The notes below the pieces were generated by a model. The model was not told the DNA's origin, searched no databases, and worked only from the letters and a program-made list of their open reading frames with translations. Below are positions 1 through 11,046 of a DNA stretch of 64,000 nt, piece by piece. Both the position numbers and the translations under genes were made by a program. Origin of the DNA: Phoenix dactylifera (Eukaryota > Streptophyta > Magnoliopsida > Arecales > Arecaceae); assembly GCF_009389715.1 (NCBI RefSeq), contig NC_052395.1, positions 24,415,482 through 24,479,481 on the forward strand. Reading direction: 5' to 3'. Every line of letters starts with the position of its first letter. Position 1 is the first letter of the stretch.

Positions 1-960
1 ATGTGATTGCTGCTCTGACAGGTAGTGTGTTGTATGTATTGAGATAATCCTGACAGGTCACTATAGGAAAAGTGATCATTTTGTGCATGCATCATGCCAA
101 ATTTTTCAAGATTTATTGATGATTGATAGGTAGTAGGGTTCTACGCGGTGGCTGGTGGCCTTATGCCTACCCGCACCCTAGGACCGTCGCGGCGGCCCGC
201 CGGGAACGGGGCGGGGGTCGTGACACCATGACCTATGTAGGCTATGGGCCACTGCAACACAGGTAATATTCGTGCTAACCACGAGCTGGTCGTAAAATTT
301 GGGATTGAATTTGAATGGATTTGGATCGGTGAGGACACTTAGGCTTAAATGGATGAAGTTATACTATTTGTCATAACCGAGGACCTTACCCTCAAAGGCT
401 CACCATATGGTTTTATTTTGGTTTCTTGAACTCGTTCGTATAAGTACCCAAGATCTACCTTGCAAATAACTGATGTGGGATTAAGCATATGCCCGCATGT
501 GTCCTCACACTTTGATTTTTTGATTTTTTTTTAAGATAGGCACTATGTGAACATGGCAAAATAGAAAGCCAGCCCATTTTTTTTTTTTTTCCTCGGAGCC
601 CGCCCCATATGCTTTTTTTTGTTCATCCACCAAGGCATGTTCGTTTAACTTCCCGAGTAATCGCAGATTCCCATTAGCCAAAGCCACGCAGTATCCTTGA
701 GTGATAAATTAAGCACTAAATGTAAAATAAAGAGCCATGCTAGGACTGAATGTTAAATGGCGATCAAACGAGGACCAGTTGTTCTTTGGATATTAGTATT
801 GCGCATGTGCTAAGCACACGTTTTTTGGGAACGGCGGAAGAGGATAATGGGAGAAGGGGAATGAGAGTTATTGTGCGTGATCTTCTCTCTTTCACTCTCT
901 TAATTATAAAAATTCATGTGGTATTTGTTTCTCAAAGGCTTCCACCTTCAATAATTATCT
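1..960. other. intergenic, no gene recognised
   Basis: No ORF here resembles a protein family that I recognise. A GC-rich patch at about 170-235 and a stretch ending in a run of T at 520-590 look like old repeat sequence, but no ends or target duplications can be defined. Confidence 0.4.
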
Positions 961-999
961 AGTTTGTCTAAGAGGGTTCGTTGTTGGGGTAGTCCCATG

Positions 1000-1248
1000 C
1001 GGCCAATTTTAGGGATTTCCATTATATAGCAGATAGAAATAGATTTTCAATTGTCACTTAAGAAGAAGCCACAAAGAAAATTATAGCCCTTAGTATTGGG
1101 TTGCTTCCTATGCTGCGAATCATCTAGAAGAATTTTTCTAAGAGTATCTCGAGGTTGTTCCCTCTCCTCTTCGTCAATTTCTTTTTTCTGATTTTTTGAA
1201 TGTATTCAAGTTCGGTATGAGTTGCCGTTGTATTAAAAAAAAAAAAAA
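1000..1248 (+). mobile_element. LINE 3' end fragment with poly(A)
   Basis: The translation just before 1150 is a degenerate form of the RNase H tail seen in the other LINE copies (VASYAA-NH-like at about 1100-1125). The sequence GAGTTGCCGTTG at about 1219-1230 matches the end of the complete LINE at about 53711-53722 and is followed by A14 at 1235-1248. This is a 5'-truncated L1-type relic. The 5' boundary is approximate. Confidence 0.55.
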
Positions 1249-1255
1249 CACTATA

Positions 1256-1258
<3 letters not shown>

Positions 1259-1351
<93 letters not shown>
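1259..1351. repeat. (AT)n microsatellite, about 46 units
   Basis: An uninterrupted AT dinucleotide tract of about 92 bp lies between two LINE 3' ends that point toward each other. The 77-aa ORF across it is only poly-(Tyr-Ile) and is not a gene. Confidence 0.95.
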
Positions 1352-1354
<3 letters not shown>

Positions 1355-1374
1355 TTTTATTTTTTTGTTTTGGC

Positions 1375-1660
1375 AGGTTTTTTATATAATGCGTATACGA
1401 ATACATTCAATAAAATCAAAAAACACTAGCTCGCAAAGTGCCTGTGGCAGCTCCCTCTCTCCTGACCAGAGAATGTACCCTGAGTGGTGGGCCGCGTAGG
1501 CAGCCATCCAGTCGGCCACCCCGTTGGCTTCTCTGAATACATGCTTAGCGTGGAAGACCACCTCATCTTCCATCATCATCCCTATGTCTCGGATCAGGGG
1601 ATGGTCCGTGCTCTCACCTCTCGCCCTCCTGAATCTGCCTGATAATTATGGTCAAATCGC
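1375..1660 (-). mobile_element. LINE RNase H-terminal fragment
   Basis: On the minus strand, 1579-1382 reads HPLIRDIGMMMEDEVVF, then VFREANGVADWMAAYAAHHS. This is the end of a plant LINE RNase H domain (pattern REAN-AADWVA-Y--HHS). An A-rich tail follows toward 1350. It is a truncated L1-type copy, tail to tail with the fragment ending at 1248. Confidence 0.7.
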
Positions 1661-1792
1661 TCTCCAGAATGATCGAACTGGCCTGCAGTACCTGCCGCGT
1701 ATGTCGGAGACCAGCCACCTAATGGTACTTTTTGAAAACAAGGGACATTGAAGAGGTGGAGTGGTAGCTTTCAGACTTCAGTTGGAGTCCTA

Positions 1793-1980
1793 GAGCCGTA
1801 CAATAATAAACTGAAGCTTATGACAGCTTCGATTCGATCTCTGCGACACAATTATACAATGCTAGCTAGCACGCTAGATCTGGTCCGCCGTATAATAATA
1901 CACCGAAGCTTATGGCAGCCTCGATTCCTTCTGTGACACACAAGTATACAATGCTGTCCATCACTCTAGATCTGGTCTTA
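1793..1980 (+). repeat. imperfect tandem duplication, about 93-bp unit x2
   Basis: The segments 1793-1884 and 1887-1980 share GAAGCTTATG-CAGC-TCGATTC, ACACAA-TATACAATGCT and CTAGATCTGGTC in the same order. The copies differ by scattered substitutions and small indels, so the duplication is not recent. Confidence 0.75.
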
Positions 1981-2239
1981 AAAAAATTGGTAGGTGCCCA
2001 TCGACCACACCAGCTAGGTTGTGGCAGTTCAGTCAAATGGCCCAATGGAACTCTGAAAACTGGCTATGAACATGCAATGAAGCTCATAGCTTTAAAGGCT
2101 GCCCTTAGCTTTAATTATGCTGTGGGGATTGCAATAAGCAAGACATGGTGGTTCAGTGCGGAAGACTCACATCGAAGTGCTCCATGTCAATGCAAAGAAT
2201 AGGCAGAATGTGAATTCCCGGCTGCCTAGAGCTGGCCTT

Positions 2240-2432
2240 TGAGATTGGATCGAAAGCAGACAATGGTCCACAGGATCTACTTCGTCAGCAACAAAAAGAA
2301 CAGAGGCCAAACTGGAGGGGTTGGTTTTGTCATTTGTGTCTCTAGGTCACCTTGGTGGCAGTGGGCCGGTCGTCATTCTATAGATGCGTTGAGAGCTATA
2401 TGGGAAGATTTGGTTTATACTACTTTTATATA
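2240..2432 (+). mobile_element. LINE RNase H N-terminal fragment
   Basis: The translation of about 2300-2432 contains GGVGFVI, a glycine-rich turn, then DALRAIWEDLVYTT. This matches the start of the RNase H domain in plant LINEs (compare RGVGFII and [14 protein letters not shown] in the LINE at 53280-53410). It breaks off at 2433, where a second copy starts about 55 bp later. Confidence 0.55.
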
Positions 2433-2489
2433 ATAATTTTGGAAGGAGACTACTCCATAATTATTATCTCATAGATTTAAACACTCCGA

Positions 2490-2966
2490 TTTGCTCAAAA
2501 TGAATTTCGACGATAGTATCACGATGGATGGATGTAGCGGCACCGAGTTTGTCATCAGAGATCAGCATGCTAGATTAGTGGCGGCTGGGAGGCCGATGCA
2601 TCTTCAACCAGATTATTGCTGGGGCCAAGGTCAGAGTCGTTTGAGAGGGCGTCTCCTATACAAGACGAGTCTTGTGTGCGGTTCGCATTATTCTTGAGGG
2701 GGATGCTGCCATGGTGATTAAGAGGATCCAAAGTCTCAGGCAATTTGTCGGAGGGATGCAGTTGCTCCACGACATTCGCCGTCTTTTAGATGAATGCATT
2801 GTCTTTTGGGCTTCTTCGGTGTACAGAGAGGCCAACAATGCTGCGGATTGGGTGGCTTTTTATGAGATCCATCACTCCGAAGGTGTAATCTAGGAGAGAT
2901 ATGGCTCTGTACCCGTTTATGTGTGTCACTGATGTACCAAAAAAAAAAGAAAAAGAAAAAAGAAAG
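2490..2966 (+). mobile_element. LINE RNase H domain fragment with A-rich tail
   Basis: Two frames across this interval together show the order of a LINE RNase H domain. First comes MNFDDSITMDGCSGTEFVI at 2500, then VRIILEGDAAMVIKRIQ at 2680-2730, then VYREANNAADWVAFYEIHHS at 2818-2878. An A-rich tail follows at 2939-2966. The coding frame shifts near 2600-2670, so this is a dead 5'-truncated insertion of the same family as the complete LINE at 42227-53736. Confidence 0.75.
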
Positions 2967-3350
2967 TCGAGACACTCATTTTGAGTATCACTGCATGTGG
3001 AGCCACGCATGCCGCAAATAACGCGGCGTTACCAGGTTGCGATCAATGTAGTTGAATACAGTGGCACTATCTTTTAAGAGGCGACTCCAACTATACTTGG
3101 GTACCTCAGGGACATTACAATTTACAGGAGCCGATGCGATGGGTTGTTTACATACCAGGGTTTTTTTAAAGCAGCCGTTACAACAACAGGAAGAAAAAAA
3201 AAAAAAAAAGAAGAAGTGGCAGAGATTTGCAAGTGGGTTCAGCATGTTGTGTGTATAATATTAGGAATATATGAATGATTGGCTGTTAAATGATGTGAAG
3301 GTTTGGTTGGGCCTCAGGAGATTGTAGCTTTGGGTCAGGAAGTAGACTTG

Positions 3351-3625
3351 TTTTTTTTTTTTTTGTGAAAAATGGCAATTCATATAGCTCTAACATGAGT
3401 ACATCCTGCCAAGTCATAAGAAAGTAAAAAGTACAATGAGGACGGTAAATCTTACTGTGGGCGTCCAAAGGATCTCTCCGGAGTGTCGCGCAACAAAGGA
3501 GGCGACTCAGTTTGCTGCCCGGTTCGCCTTCCGGAACACATGTGTCGCCTGGAAGTCATCCAACTCCATAGCCAGCCTACGAGTCTGACGAATAAGAGGG
3601 TGACCGTCTACGAATAAGAGAAAGT
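3351..3625 (-). mobile_element. LINE 3' end fragment, minus strand
   Basis: Read on the minus strand from about 3610, the translation contains HPLIRQTRRLAMELDDFQ and THVFRKANRAAN, then VASFVARHSGEILW. This is the C-terminus of a LINE RNase H domain with an in-frame stop. It ends in a poly(A) seen as T14 at 3351-3364. Confidence 0.7.
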
Positions 3626-3629
3626 AGAC

Positions 3630-5320
3630 TTGTTCGTGAGCCGGGCAGTGCGCAACATCAAAACTTTTTTAAACGGGTCTGGCCCAAGGTTTCTGCAGGT
3701 CCGACAGGTCAGGTCAGGCCTAGAAAATAAGCAAGCTTTTCCCTCGTCTCCGCTCAAATCTCCTCTCCTCCTCTTCTTCTCCCATTGCAGTCGGCAATCA
3801 CCCCTCTCTTCCTCTTCTTCTCCTCCCATTTCTGCTTGCAACCACCTCTCTCTTCCTCTTCTTCTTCTTTCATTCGACCACGCTCCAATTCTCCCATCCT
3901 AACTCCTAAGCCTCTGGTGCTGCTGTCAACGTACGGCAGTACCATCATGTCAGTCCACCACCACCAATGACCACTCCCTCCTCCTCTGTTGAAATCACTA
4001 CATTGTCCTAAAAACTTAAGCTGATAGAATGTGGTAGATTTTTTACATTTTTTTCTCACATGTGGACCAGACTATTTTTTAATAGATAAGTTGAAATAAC
4101 TACTTTGTCCTAAAAGCTCAAACAGGTAGGATGAAATAAATTTATTTATATATTTTATATTTTTTTACTTTCTCTGCGTCACCGTTAACTTCAAAGAAAC
4201 CCATCTCTTCCTAGGCCAACGACAGCTCTGCCGCTGCCCCTGCGCTGAGAAGCAGCTCCGACGGTCTTTAACCCAGCTCTACGCGGATCTTTTGTCTACA
4301 AAAATAAGCTTGAAAAAAGTCTTCTGTTTTTTCCTCCCCAAATTCTACGTGGTATCTGCGAGAAATCAGTGGGTTTTGTTAATGGATATTGGCTGGTTTA
4401 GGGCCTATGACTTTCAGGATTTTACAAGTATGAATCGTACTGATCCTATAAGTTTTTGGGTTCGCAGCTGAACTTTTCCTTCATGTTTGCTGCATCAGTG
4501 AATGCATGTGCTTTGCTATTAGTGACTGCTGCTTCTATGATGTGTGTCGAGAAGAGAGAGCTGTCATCATCACTTGAGTTGGAGAGGGGGTAATATGATA
4601 GAGGATTATAGCTTAACTGATCTTGAAGATGGCACCAACAATACATGCATGAGAGAGAAGAGCACCTATCTTAAAGAGGAAACCCAAAAGTCAAATAAGA
4701 ATAAGATTCTTGCTAGTAACGGAGCCTGCGAATCTCATAACTAATGAATCTCATAACTTTAAAAAAAATAAATACGAAATGATTAATTACTTGGTGTGTA
4801 TCATCTGGCCATGCGTGCTAATAAAAAGTATGTTCTGAAAATTATATATCGATTTATCTGAAAGTGCGTATTGGATCACTACTAGGTGTGTATGAGATAA
4901 GCTTACAGTATATATCAAAATATTTATAAATAACTTAATGTTTCATGTGAAACAACGCTTTTGACATCAATTGATAGATCTGTGTGTTCTAATGGTTGCA
5001 ACTTATGTTAAGGTTCTTAAAGTTTTGTTAGTAGAGCTTAAAAACCTAGGTTGTCTTGATTTATTATTCTACATGTATTTACGATTCTTCTAATGTACCC
5101 TGTTGTAGGACTATTGTGCTGTTCTGCGTGCTCTTTCTTCGCTGGGTGTCAGTAAATTCGGGTGGACAAGTTCTGTTAGAAGAGATGGTTCCGTCGGGGT
5201 AAAAAAAAAGAGGACTCCAACTGAATGTTCAGTGATGGTCGCAGTCGCCGTTTCCCAGTTCTATCAAACTTATTTCAAATAACATTTGGTCTTCAAAATA
5301 CGCTTGAAGTAGGAAGAGAA
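3630..5320. other. intergenic, no gene recognised
   Basis: A pyrimidine-rich CTT/CTC tract runs from about 3735 to 3900. The rest is AT-rich with only short ORFs that lack family resemblance. A few stretches (4180-4290, 5100-5200) are less AT-rich and could be decayed exons, but I cannot assign them. Confidence 0.4.
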
Positions 5321-5329
5321 GGAATGGCC

Positions 5330-5655
5330 TAGGGGGTTATGTTTCACAGAGAAAGGATACACCCTATGGGTGGAAGAACAGATACATAGCGAGTCCAGAG
5401 AATCTCATCGGAGCGGTGAGCAGCAAAGAAAATGACTCAATCCGCAACTCTTTTCGACTCCTGATAGATATGCACAATCTGAAAGACATCACACTCCTCC
5501 AATACCCTTCGGATATCGACCAGAAGAGGATGGTCTGCCTTCCTCAGCTCAACTTGTAGAATCTGCTCAATGATCTCCACTGGATAGCTCTTTAAGATGA
5601 TACTCCCCATCTGGAGCACCCCTCCGATATAGGAGATCCCTCCCCCGCCGCCCTG
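5330..5655 (-). mobile_element. LINE RNase H-terminal fragment, minus strand
   Basis: The minus-strand ORF 5619-5437 reads MLQMGSIILKSYPVEIIEQI, then ADHPLLVDIRRVLEECDVFQ, then HIYQESKRVAD followed by a stop. This is the nucleic acid-strand-selecting half of a LINE RNase H domain, like the copies at 2490-2960 and 53440-53600. Toward 5390 the reading continues as AAHRSDEILWTR. No clear poly(A) remains. Confidence 0.65.
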
Positions 5656-5976
5656 AGTTCAATGTAAAATGTTCAGGCCTCGAGCTTGGGATATCGACGA
5701 GCTCGAGGGATGCATTGGCTCCCAATCCATGACACGTTATCTTCCAGAAAGTTTGGCACCATACCCTACGTCGCCTCGGACGATAAGCCTACGCTACTCT
5801 GTTCTCTCGGCCTTATCCCTCTCGTTCTCACGTCGGGAGTCCAATCTCTTGTAACCGTTTCCTTCGTCACCACGTAACAAATCCAAACTCTCGAAACACG
5901 GAACCCGGACACAAAAAACAAAATTATATTAAATTCACCAACTGAAGCAGCCAAGATCTATCTCAAATCCAGTTGA

Positions 5977-5979
<3 letters not shown>

Positions 5980-6044
<65 letters not shown>
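5980..6044. repeat. (TA)n microsatellite, about 32 units
   Basis: A pure TA dinucleotide run of about 65 bp. Confidence 0.95.
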
Positions 6045-6047
<3 letters not shown>

Positions 6048-7012
6048 GAAAACTTTGGCACCCAATTCACGATGCTTGGAATGAAAAGAAAAGAGTTTTA
6101 ATTTTTGGCCTGCCGAGATTGTTGAATCTTTCTTTCTTCAACTTGTTTGTAGAGGATATGTTTGTGCATCTAAGATTTCACATTGGAACAAAATAGCAAA
6201 TTGGTTTGTTTTCCATGATTGATTCTATTATTTTCTGCCATGAAATGCAATTTCTCTTTAATGTCTGTGTGTGGGTACATGAGGCCCATTGGATTTGCTC
6301 CTGTGTTCTCTCTAAAACTTCCCAATGTTATAGGACTTACCAGCAGTCTAGTTAGCTAGCTCGTTGATTGCACAATGAAACCTAATTTTATAGAATGCAA
6401 GTTTGAATAAACTTGAGCTCAATATTCCTCCAATTTGATGAGTGCAATTGACCCAAACTCATCACAAGATTGACCGTGTGAAAAAAATATACAATGGATG
6501 AATCCGCTGCTTCACATTTCGTTTAAATTTGGGCTGAGGTTTGAAATCCTTTTGGAATAGATTTGGATTATTCATCATGATCAAGTTTGACGACTTCAAG
6601 TCTTGGCAGCTGCTGATGAGTTTTGTCTCCACCAGAAATGGACGCGTGGCCATTGATTGGACGGCTATGATCTGTTGAAGCACAGGTGTCCATCTTGCTA
6701 GTTCACACGCAGTTCATACGCAAGAAGAGACGAATCCAAAGCGTTAACTAGCATGAGCTGATGAGCTTCCAAGTATTTATGAAAGCTTTTGGAGGTATGG
6801 TCTCGTGGAGATGGCAGCCAACTACAGCCTAAAAGAGAGAAGAATTAATTACATCATAATAACCATGTTAGAGAGATGAACGTAATAAGTTGTCATCACC
6901 AAACATATTGGAAGAGGTACCAGTCTGCAAAGTTTTTGTTCTTTTCTTCTTGGGAAAAATGGGCTGTAACCATGCCTACTTTTTTCCGAAAGGATATGGA
7001 TCCTTTTTCCTT

Positions 7013-7020
7013 TATAAAAG
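7013..7020 (+). promoter_or_regulatory. TATA box of the isocitrate lyase gene
   Basis: TATAAAAG lies 76-83 bp upstream of the predicted start codon at 7096. This leaves room for a transcription start near 7045 and a 5' UTR of about 50 bp. It is the best TATA match in the 250 bp upstream. Confidence 0.65.
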
Positions 7021-7095
7021 GAGAGAATGGAGGACACTTCCATCCATTAATTCGTTGCAGCCCTTATGCAAGCACCACCTCTCACGGTTTCCTCA

Positions 7096-10000
7096 ATGGC
7101 TTCATCTTTTTCAGTGCCTTCAATGGTTAGTCTCTCATAACTAATTTACGATATCTCCATTCTTACTTGTTTCCTACAGCTGATTTAGTTTTTGTTCAGA
7201 GATGGCGGGACTGGGTTTCTAATTTCTGATTTCTAGTTTTGACATCATGGCATGTATCAAGGAACTTAGAACCAATTGCTCAAATGGGATTTTGATCTCT
7301 AGATTCTAGGCTTGGCTAAATCATTCCAGCATTAAACAATGAATTATCGACGAGTACTAAATTCATCTTGTTGATGTGCAGTGGGGGATATAAGGTTTCT
7401 TATTTAATTTTTTGGACATGGTACCCATGCTTGTCTCCAAAACCATGGGTTCCAGCTACTTTTGTATGTCCTATGAAATGGCTAGGAATTTTGTATGCAT
7501 GAGGTATGAAACTTCTCATACGACGACGACGACGAACCTTTTATGGGTCCGCTTTTGTAAAGTGAAATATTCTATGGCACTTGACAATATTCCATCAGAT
7601 TCCCAGAATACCAGTCGTTTTCTTTCTTCTTCTTTTCTTTTTGGTGATAAGGATACCAGTCTTCTACTTATTTGGCTATTTGCAAGTTCACGAATCGCTC
7701 AGTAAGAAATTTTTCCCATCACCTTGCTTTTATCAATAGCTTCAATAATTCCATTTCCAAATAGATATTAGAGAATAGCTGACAGTGACCCATCACACTA
7801 TCTCAAAAAAAACAGTAACGCATCAACCTAGTTTATGAATTTTGTTTTTTCCTATAAAATGTATTTGTTTTTAATTTTACTTTTTTTGAGCAAAGAAAAG
7901 TATATCTCTCAGCTATTGCTTTTCCTCCTTCTGTTCTTCAGTAATTATCTCCCACCAATGGATGCTTTGCATTCCATGAACAGGCACATTTCCCCCTTGT
8001 TTTAATCATATTTTTTGGTGTTATATAAAGCTGATATATATAGTTTATTTGAACAAGAAATAAAAATGATTTGAGTGTTGCATTCTATATCATACATATA
8101 CATAAGTACATTTATATTTATGTACATACATACATACACTATCATTAAAAAAAGACATGTTGTGATGTAATATATCGTTACTTTAGAAGAACACAGTTCT
8201 CTAGTTTCAGTTACTAGCACATTATATAGATACTTGATGTGAAAGAAAACGGTGCAAGCACACAGCATCTGAGTTATCGCATCGCAACCATAACACGGAG
8301 GGGTGGCGCAAAATTATGAGCTTTGCCTCGGTAACTTACTATTTTCATGGTAGACCCTAACCCATTCTCCCAGAAAAACAGGCCAGATGAGAAATTATAT
8401 TCTACTCCTTGTGCACCAAGCCAATCACAGCTGCTCGATTCTGCAGCAGTATACTGAGACAAACGCTTGATGAATAGAATCCACAGAAACAAGCAGATAT
8501 AATTAATTTCTCCATTGAGTTCTGCTAGGATGGCAATAGCCTGACTGACTGGCAAGACCCAGATCTGGTCTCATTTGGAAGAGAATTGATAGGGCCAATC
8601 CATGATTGGAGTTCTGAACTTGAAGAAAAACCTCAGATGCTTCATGAGATAAATAGATAGATACAACTATTCTATGATCAGCCTTTTTTTTTTGTTTTTT
8701 GGATGCATATGATCAGCATTCGGTAGCATAATTTGTCAATTGGACTACTGCAGATCATGGAGGAAGAAAGCCGGTTGGAGGCCGAGGTCGCCGAGGTGCA
8801 AGCATGGTGGAACAGTGAGAGGTTCAAGCTCACCCGCCGCCCCTACACCGCTCGTGATGTGGTCTCCCTCCGCGGCACCCTTCGCCAGAGCTATGCCTCC
8901 AATGACCTTGCGAAGAAGCTGTGGCGCACCCTCAAGACTCACCAAGCAAATGGCACCGCCTCCCGCACCTTCGGCGCCCTCGACCCGGTCCAGGTCACGA
9001 TGATGGCCAAGCACCTTGACACCATCTACGTCTCCGGCTGGCAGTGCTCCTCCACTCACACCACCACCAATGAGCCTGGCCCCGACCTTGCCGACTACCC
9101 ATACGACACTGTCCCCAACAAGGTCGAGCACCTCTTCTTCGCCCAGCTCTACCACGACCGCAAGCAACGGGAGGCCCGAATCAGCATGAGCCGCCAAGAG
9201 CGAGCTCGTACTCCTTATGTCGATTACCTGAAGCCCATTATCGCCGACGGCGACACCGGCTTCGGCGGCGCAACCGCCACCGTCAAGCTTTCCAAGCTTT
9301 TCGTCGAACGGGGTGCGGCAGGGGTCCATATCGAGGACCAGTCGGCGGTGGCCAAGAAGTGCGGCCACATGGCTGGAAAAGTCCTGGTTGCTGTCGGCGA
9401 GCACATCAATCGTCTCGTCGCAGCGCGGCTGCAGTTCGACGTCATGGGTGTCGAGACTGTCTTGGTGGCTCGAACGGATGCTGTTGCGGCCAATTTGATC
9501 CAAACCAACGTGGATTCTAGGGACCATCAGTTCATACTGGGAGCCACCAATCCTAACCTCAGAGGAAGGAGCTTGGCTAGTGTGTTAACTGAAGCAATGG
9601 CAGCCGGAGCGGCCGGCGCGGAGCTCCAAGCCATTGAGGACGAGTGGCTGTCAATGGCCAAACTGAAATCCTTCTCTACCTGCGTCAAGGATGCAATCAG
9701 TAGCCTCAACATCAGCGAAGACGAGAAGCGGCGGAGGCTCAACGAATGGGCCTATCATTCAAGTTACGAGAAGTGTCTTTCAAATGAGAAAGGGAGGGAG
9801 ATAGCTGAGAGGCTGGGTGTTAAGAACCTCTTCTGGGACTGGGACTTGCCCAGGACCAGAGAAGGCTTCTATAGGTTCCAAGGCTCGGTCACGGCGGCAA
9901 TTGTCAGGGGCTGGGCCTTTGCACCTCATGCCGACCTGATATGGATGGAGACGTCGAGCCCCGACCTGGTGGAGTGCACTAAATTCGCCGAGGGGGTGAA

Positions 10001-11046
10001 GTCCATGCACCCTGAGATCATGTTGGCCTACAACCTCTCGCCATCCTTCAACTGGGATGCGTCGGGGATGACCGACAAGCAGATGACGGACTTCATTCCC
10101 CAGATCGCAAGGTTGGGTTTCTGTTGGCAGTTTATAACACTGGCTGGGTTCCATGCTGATGCACTGGTGATTGATACGTTTGCGAGGGACTATGCGAAGA
10201 GGGGGATGCTGGCTTATGTGGAGAGGATCCAGAGGGAGGAGAGGAACAATGGGGTCGACACACTGGCTCATCAGAAGTGGTCAGGGGCAAACTACTATGA
10301 TAGGGTGCTGAAGACTGTCCAGGGTGGGATCTCTTCTACTGCAGCCATGGGCAAAGGCAAGACCGTCGTCCTCCCTTCTTTACTTCATATTCTTCTGTGT
10401 AGTTTATTTTTTTTTAAAAAAAATATTTTTTAATATTAATATTTAGATATATCTACAAACTAATAATAAATTAACTTTGATCCTCATCTATGGCCAAAGA
10501 AAATTAAGCACTCCATTGACAAAGATATAAAACGAAGTTTGCACTTCAAAGCACATTCAGACAGACATATGCATGTATATTTGCAAAAGAGCAATAAGTC
10601 TTTTTTTTTTTTTTTCTGTTTGAATGGTTTACTTATTTAGGATAATTAATTTAGCTATTATAGGAAGAAATGATGAAAAAGATTATTGAAACTTGAGCCT
10701 ATATGGATGGAATTGCATATTTTTGTTTTGGTTATTGTATTTTAATGGCTTAAACTAATAAAGTTTATTGACAAAGACTCCAGTGAAAACAATAAAGCTA
10801 AATTTACTTTAGAAAAGTGAAGGAAATGAAATGAATAATCAAGATTTAAATCAAGAGTCAAGAGGAATTGTCTCTCTTATATTTTTTTTCTTCGTAATTC
10901 ATTTAAGTGTTCATGCGAGAAATCCACACATTTTATGTTGTTTGTTGCTCACAGGAGTTACTGAGGAGCAGTTCAAGGAAACATGGGCTAAGCCTGGAGG
11001 TATGAATGATGGTGGCAACATGATGGTTGCCAAGCCAAGAATGTAA
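7096..11046 (+). CDS. ICL: isocitrate lyase, glyoxysomal, three exons, complete
   Basis: This enzyme cleaves isocitrate to succinate and glyoxylate in the glyoxylate cycle of germinating seeds. The exons are 7096-7125 ([10 protein letters not shown]), 8754-10356 and 10955-11046, totalling 1725 nt and 574 aa, the usual plant ICL length. The exon 1 donor is GTTAGT and the exon 2 acceptor CTGCAG precedes IMEEE, where plant ICLs continue. The active-site signature KKCGHM is at residues 211-216 with catalytic Cys213. The metal-site and C-terminal lyase segments (SWQ-like [32 protein letters not shown]) are intact. The second intron (10357-10954) has a GC donor, AAAG/GCAAGA, which is the only splice that keeps the conserved MGKGVTEEQF junction. 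The C-terminus is AKPRM, a weak-type PTS1 tripeptide (PRM) in place of the usual SRM or ARM. A TATA box lies at 7013. Seven extra intron-derived codons at 8733-8753 should not be taken as the start. Confidence 0.97.
7126..8753 (+). other. isocitrate lyase intron 1
   Basis: A 1628-bp AT-rich phase-0 intron with GTTAG at the donor and CTACTGCAG at the acceptor. Apart from a short TACA repeat near 8125-8140, no gene or transposon is recognisable in it. Confidence 0.85.
10357..10362 (+). promoter_or_regulatory. GC-type 5' splice site of isocitrate lyase intron 2
   Basis: The exon-intron junction reads AAAG/GCAAGA. The downstream acceptor TTGCTCACAG ends at 10954. The G left at the end of exon 2 plus GA at the start of exon 3 restore the conserved glycine before VTEEQF. 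The only nearby GT (10364) would put exon 3 out of frame. Confidence 0.85.

Noticed and set aside
1196-1429. 77-codon ORF of alternating Tyr-Ile
   Set aside because: Produced entirely by the (AT)n microsatellite.
3720-4059. Ser/Leu-rich and Glu/Arg-rich ORFs on both strands
   Set aside because: They arise from a CTT/CTC pyrimidine tract and no protein family is evident.
8733-8753. Upstream ATG that would start isocitrate lyase as MSIGLLQ
   Set aside because: These codons lie before the CTACTGCAG acceptor. The family N-terminus [10 protein letters not shown] is encoded by a separate exon at 7096-7125.
8745-9527. 260-codon minus-strand ORF
   Set aside because: It is the antisense shadow of the GC-rich isocitrate lyase exon 2, whose plus-strand reading is an unmistakable family member.
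10357-10433. Extension of isocitrate lyase past AAMGKG into KTVVLPSLL
   Set aside because: This is intron sequence. The conserved continuation [10 protein letters not shown] is in exon 3 at 10955.
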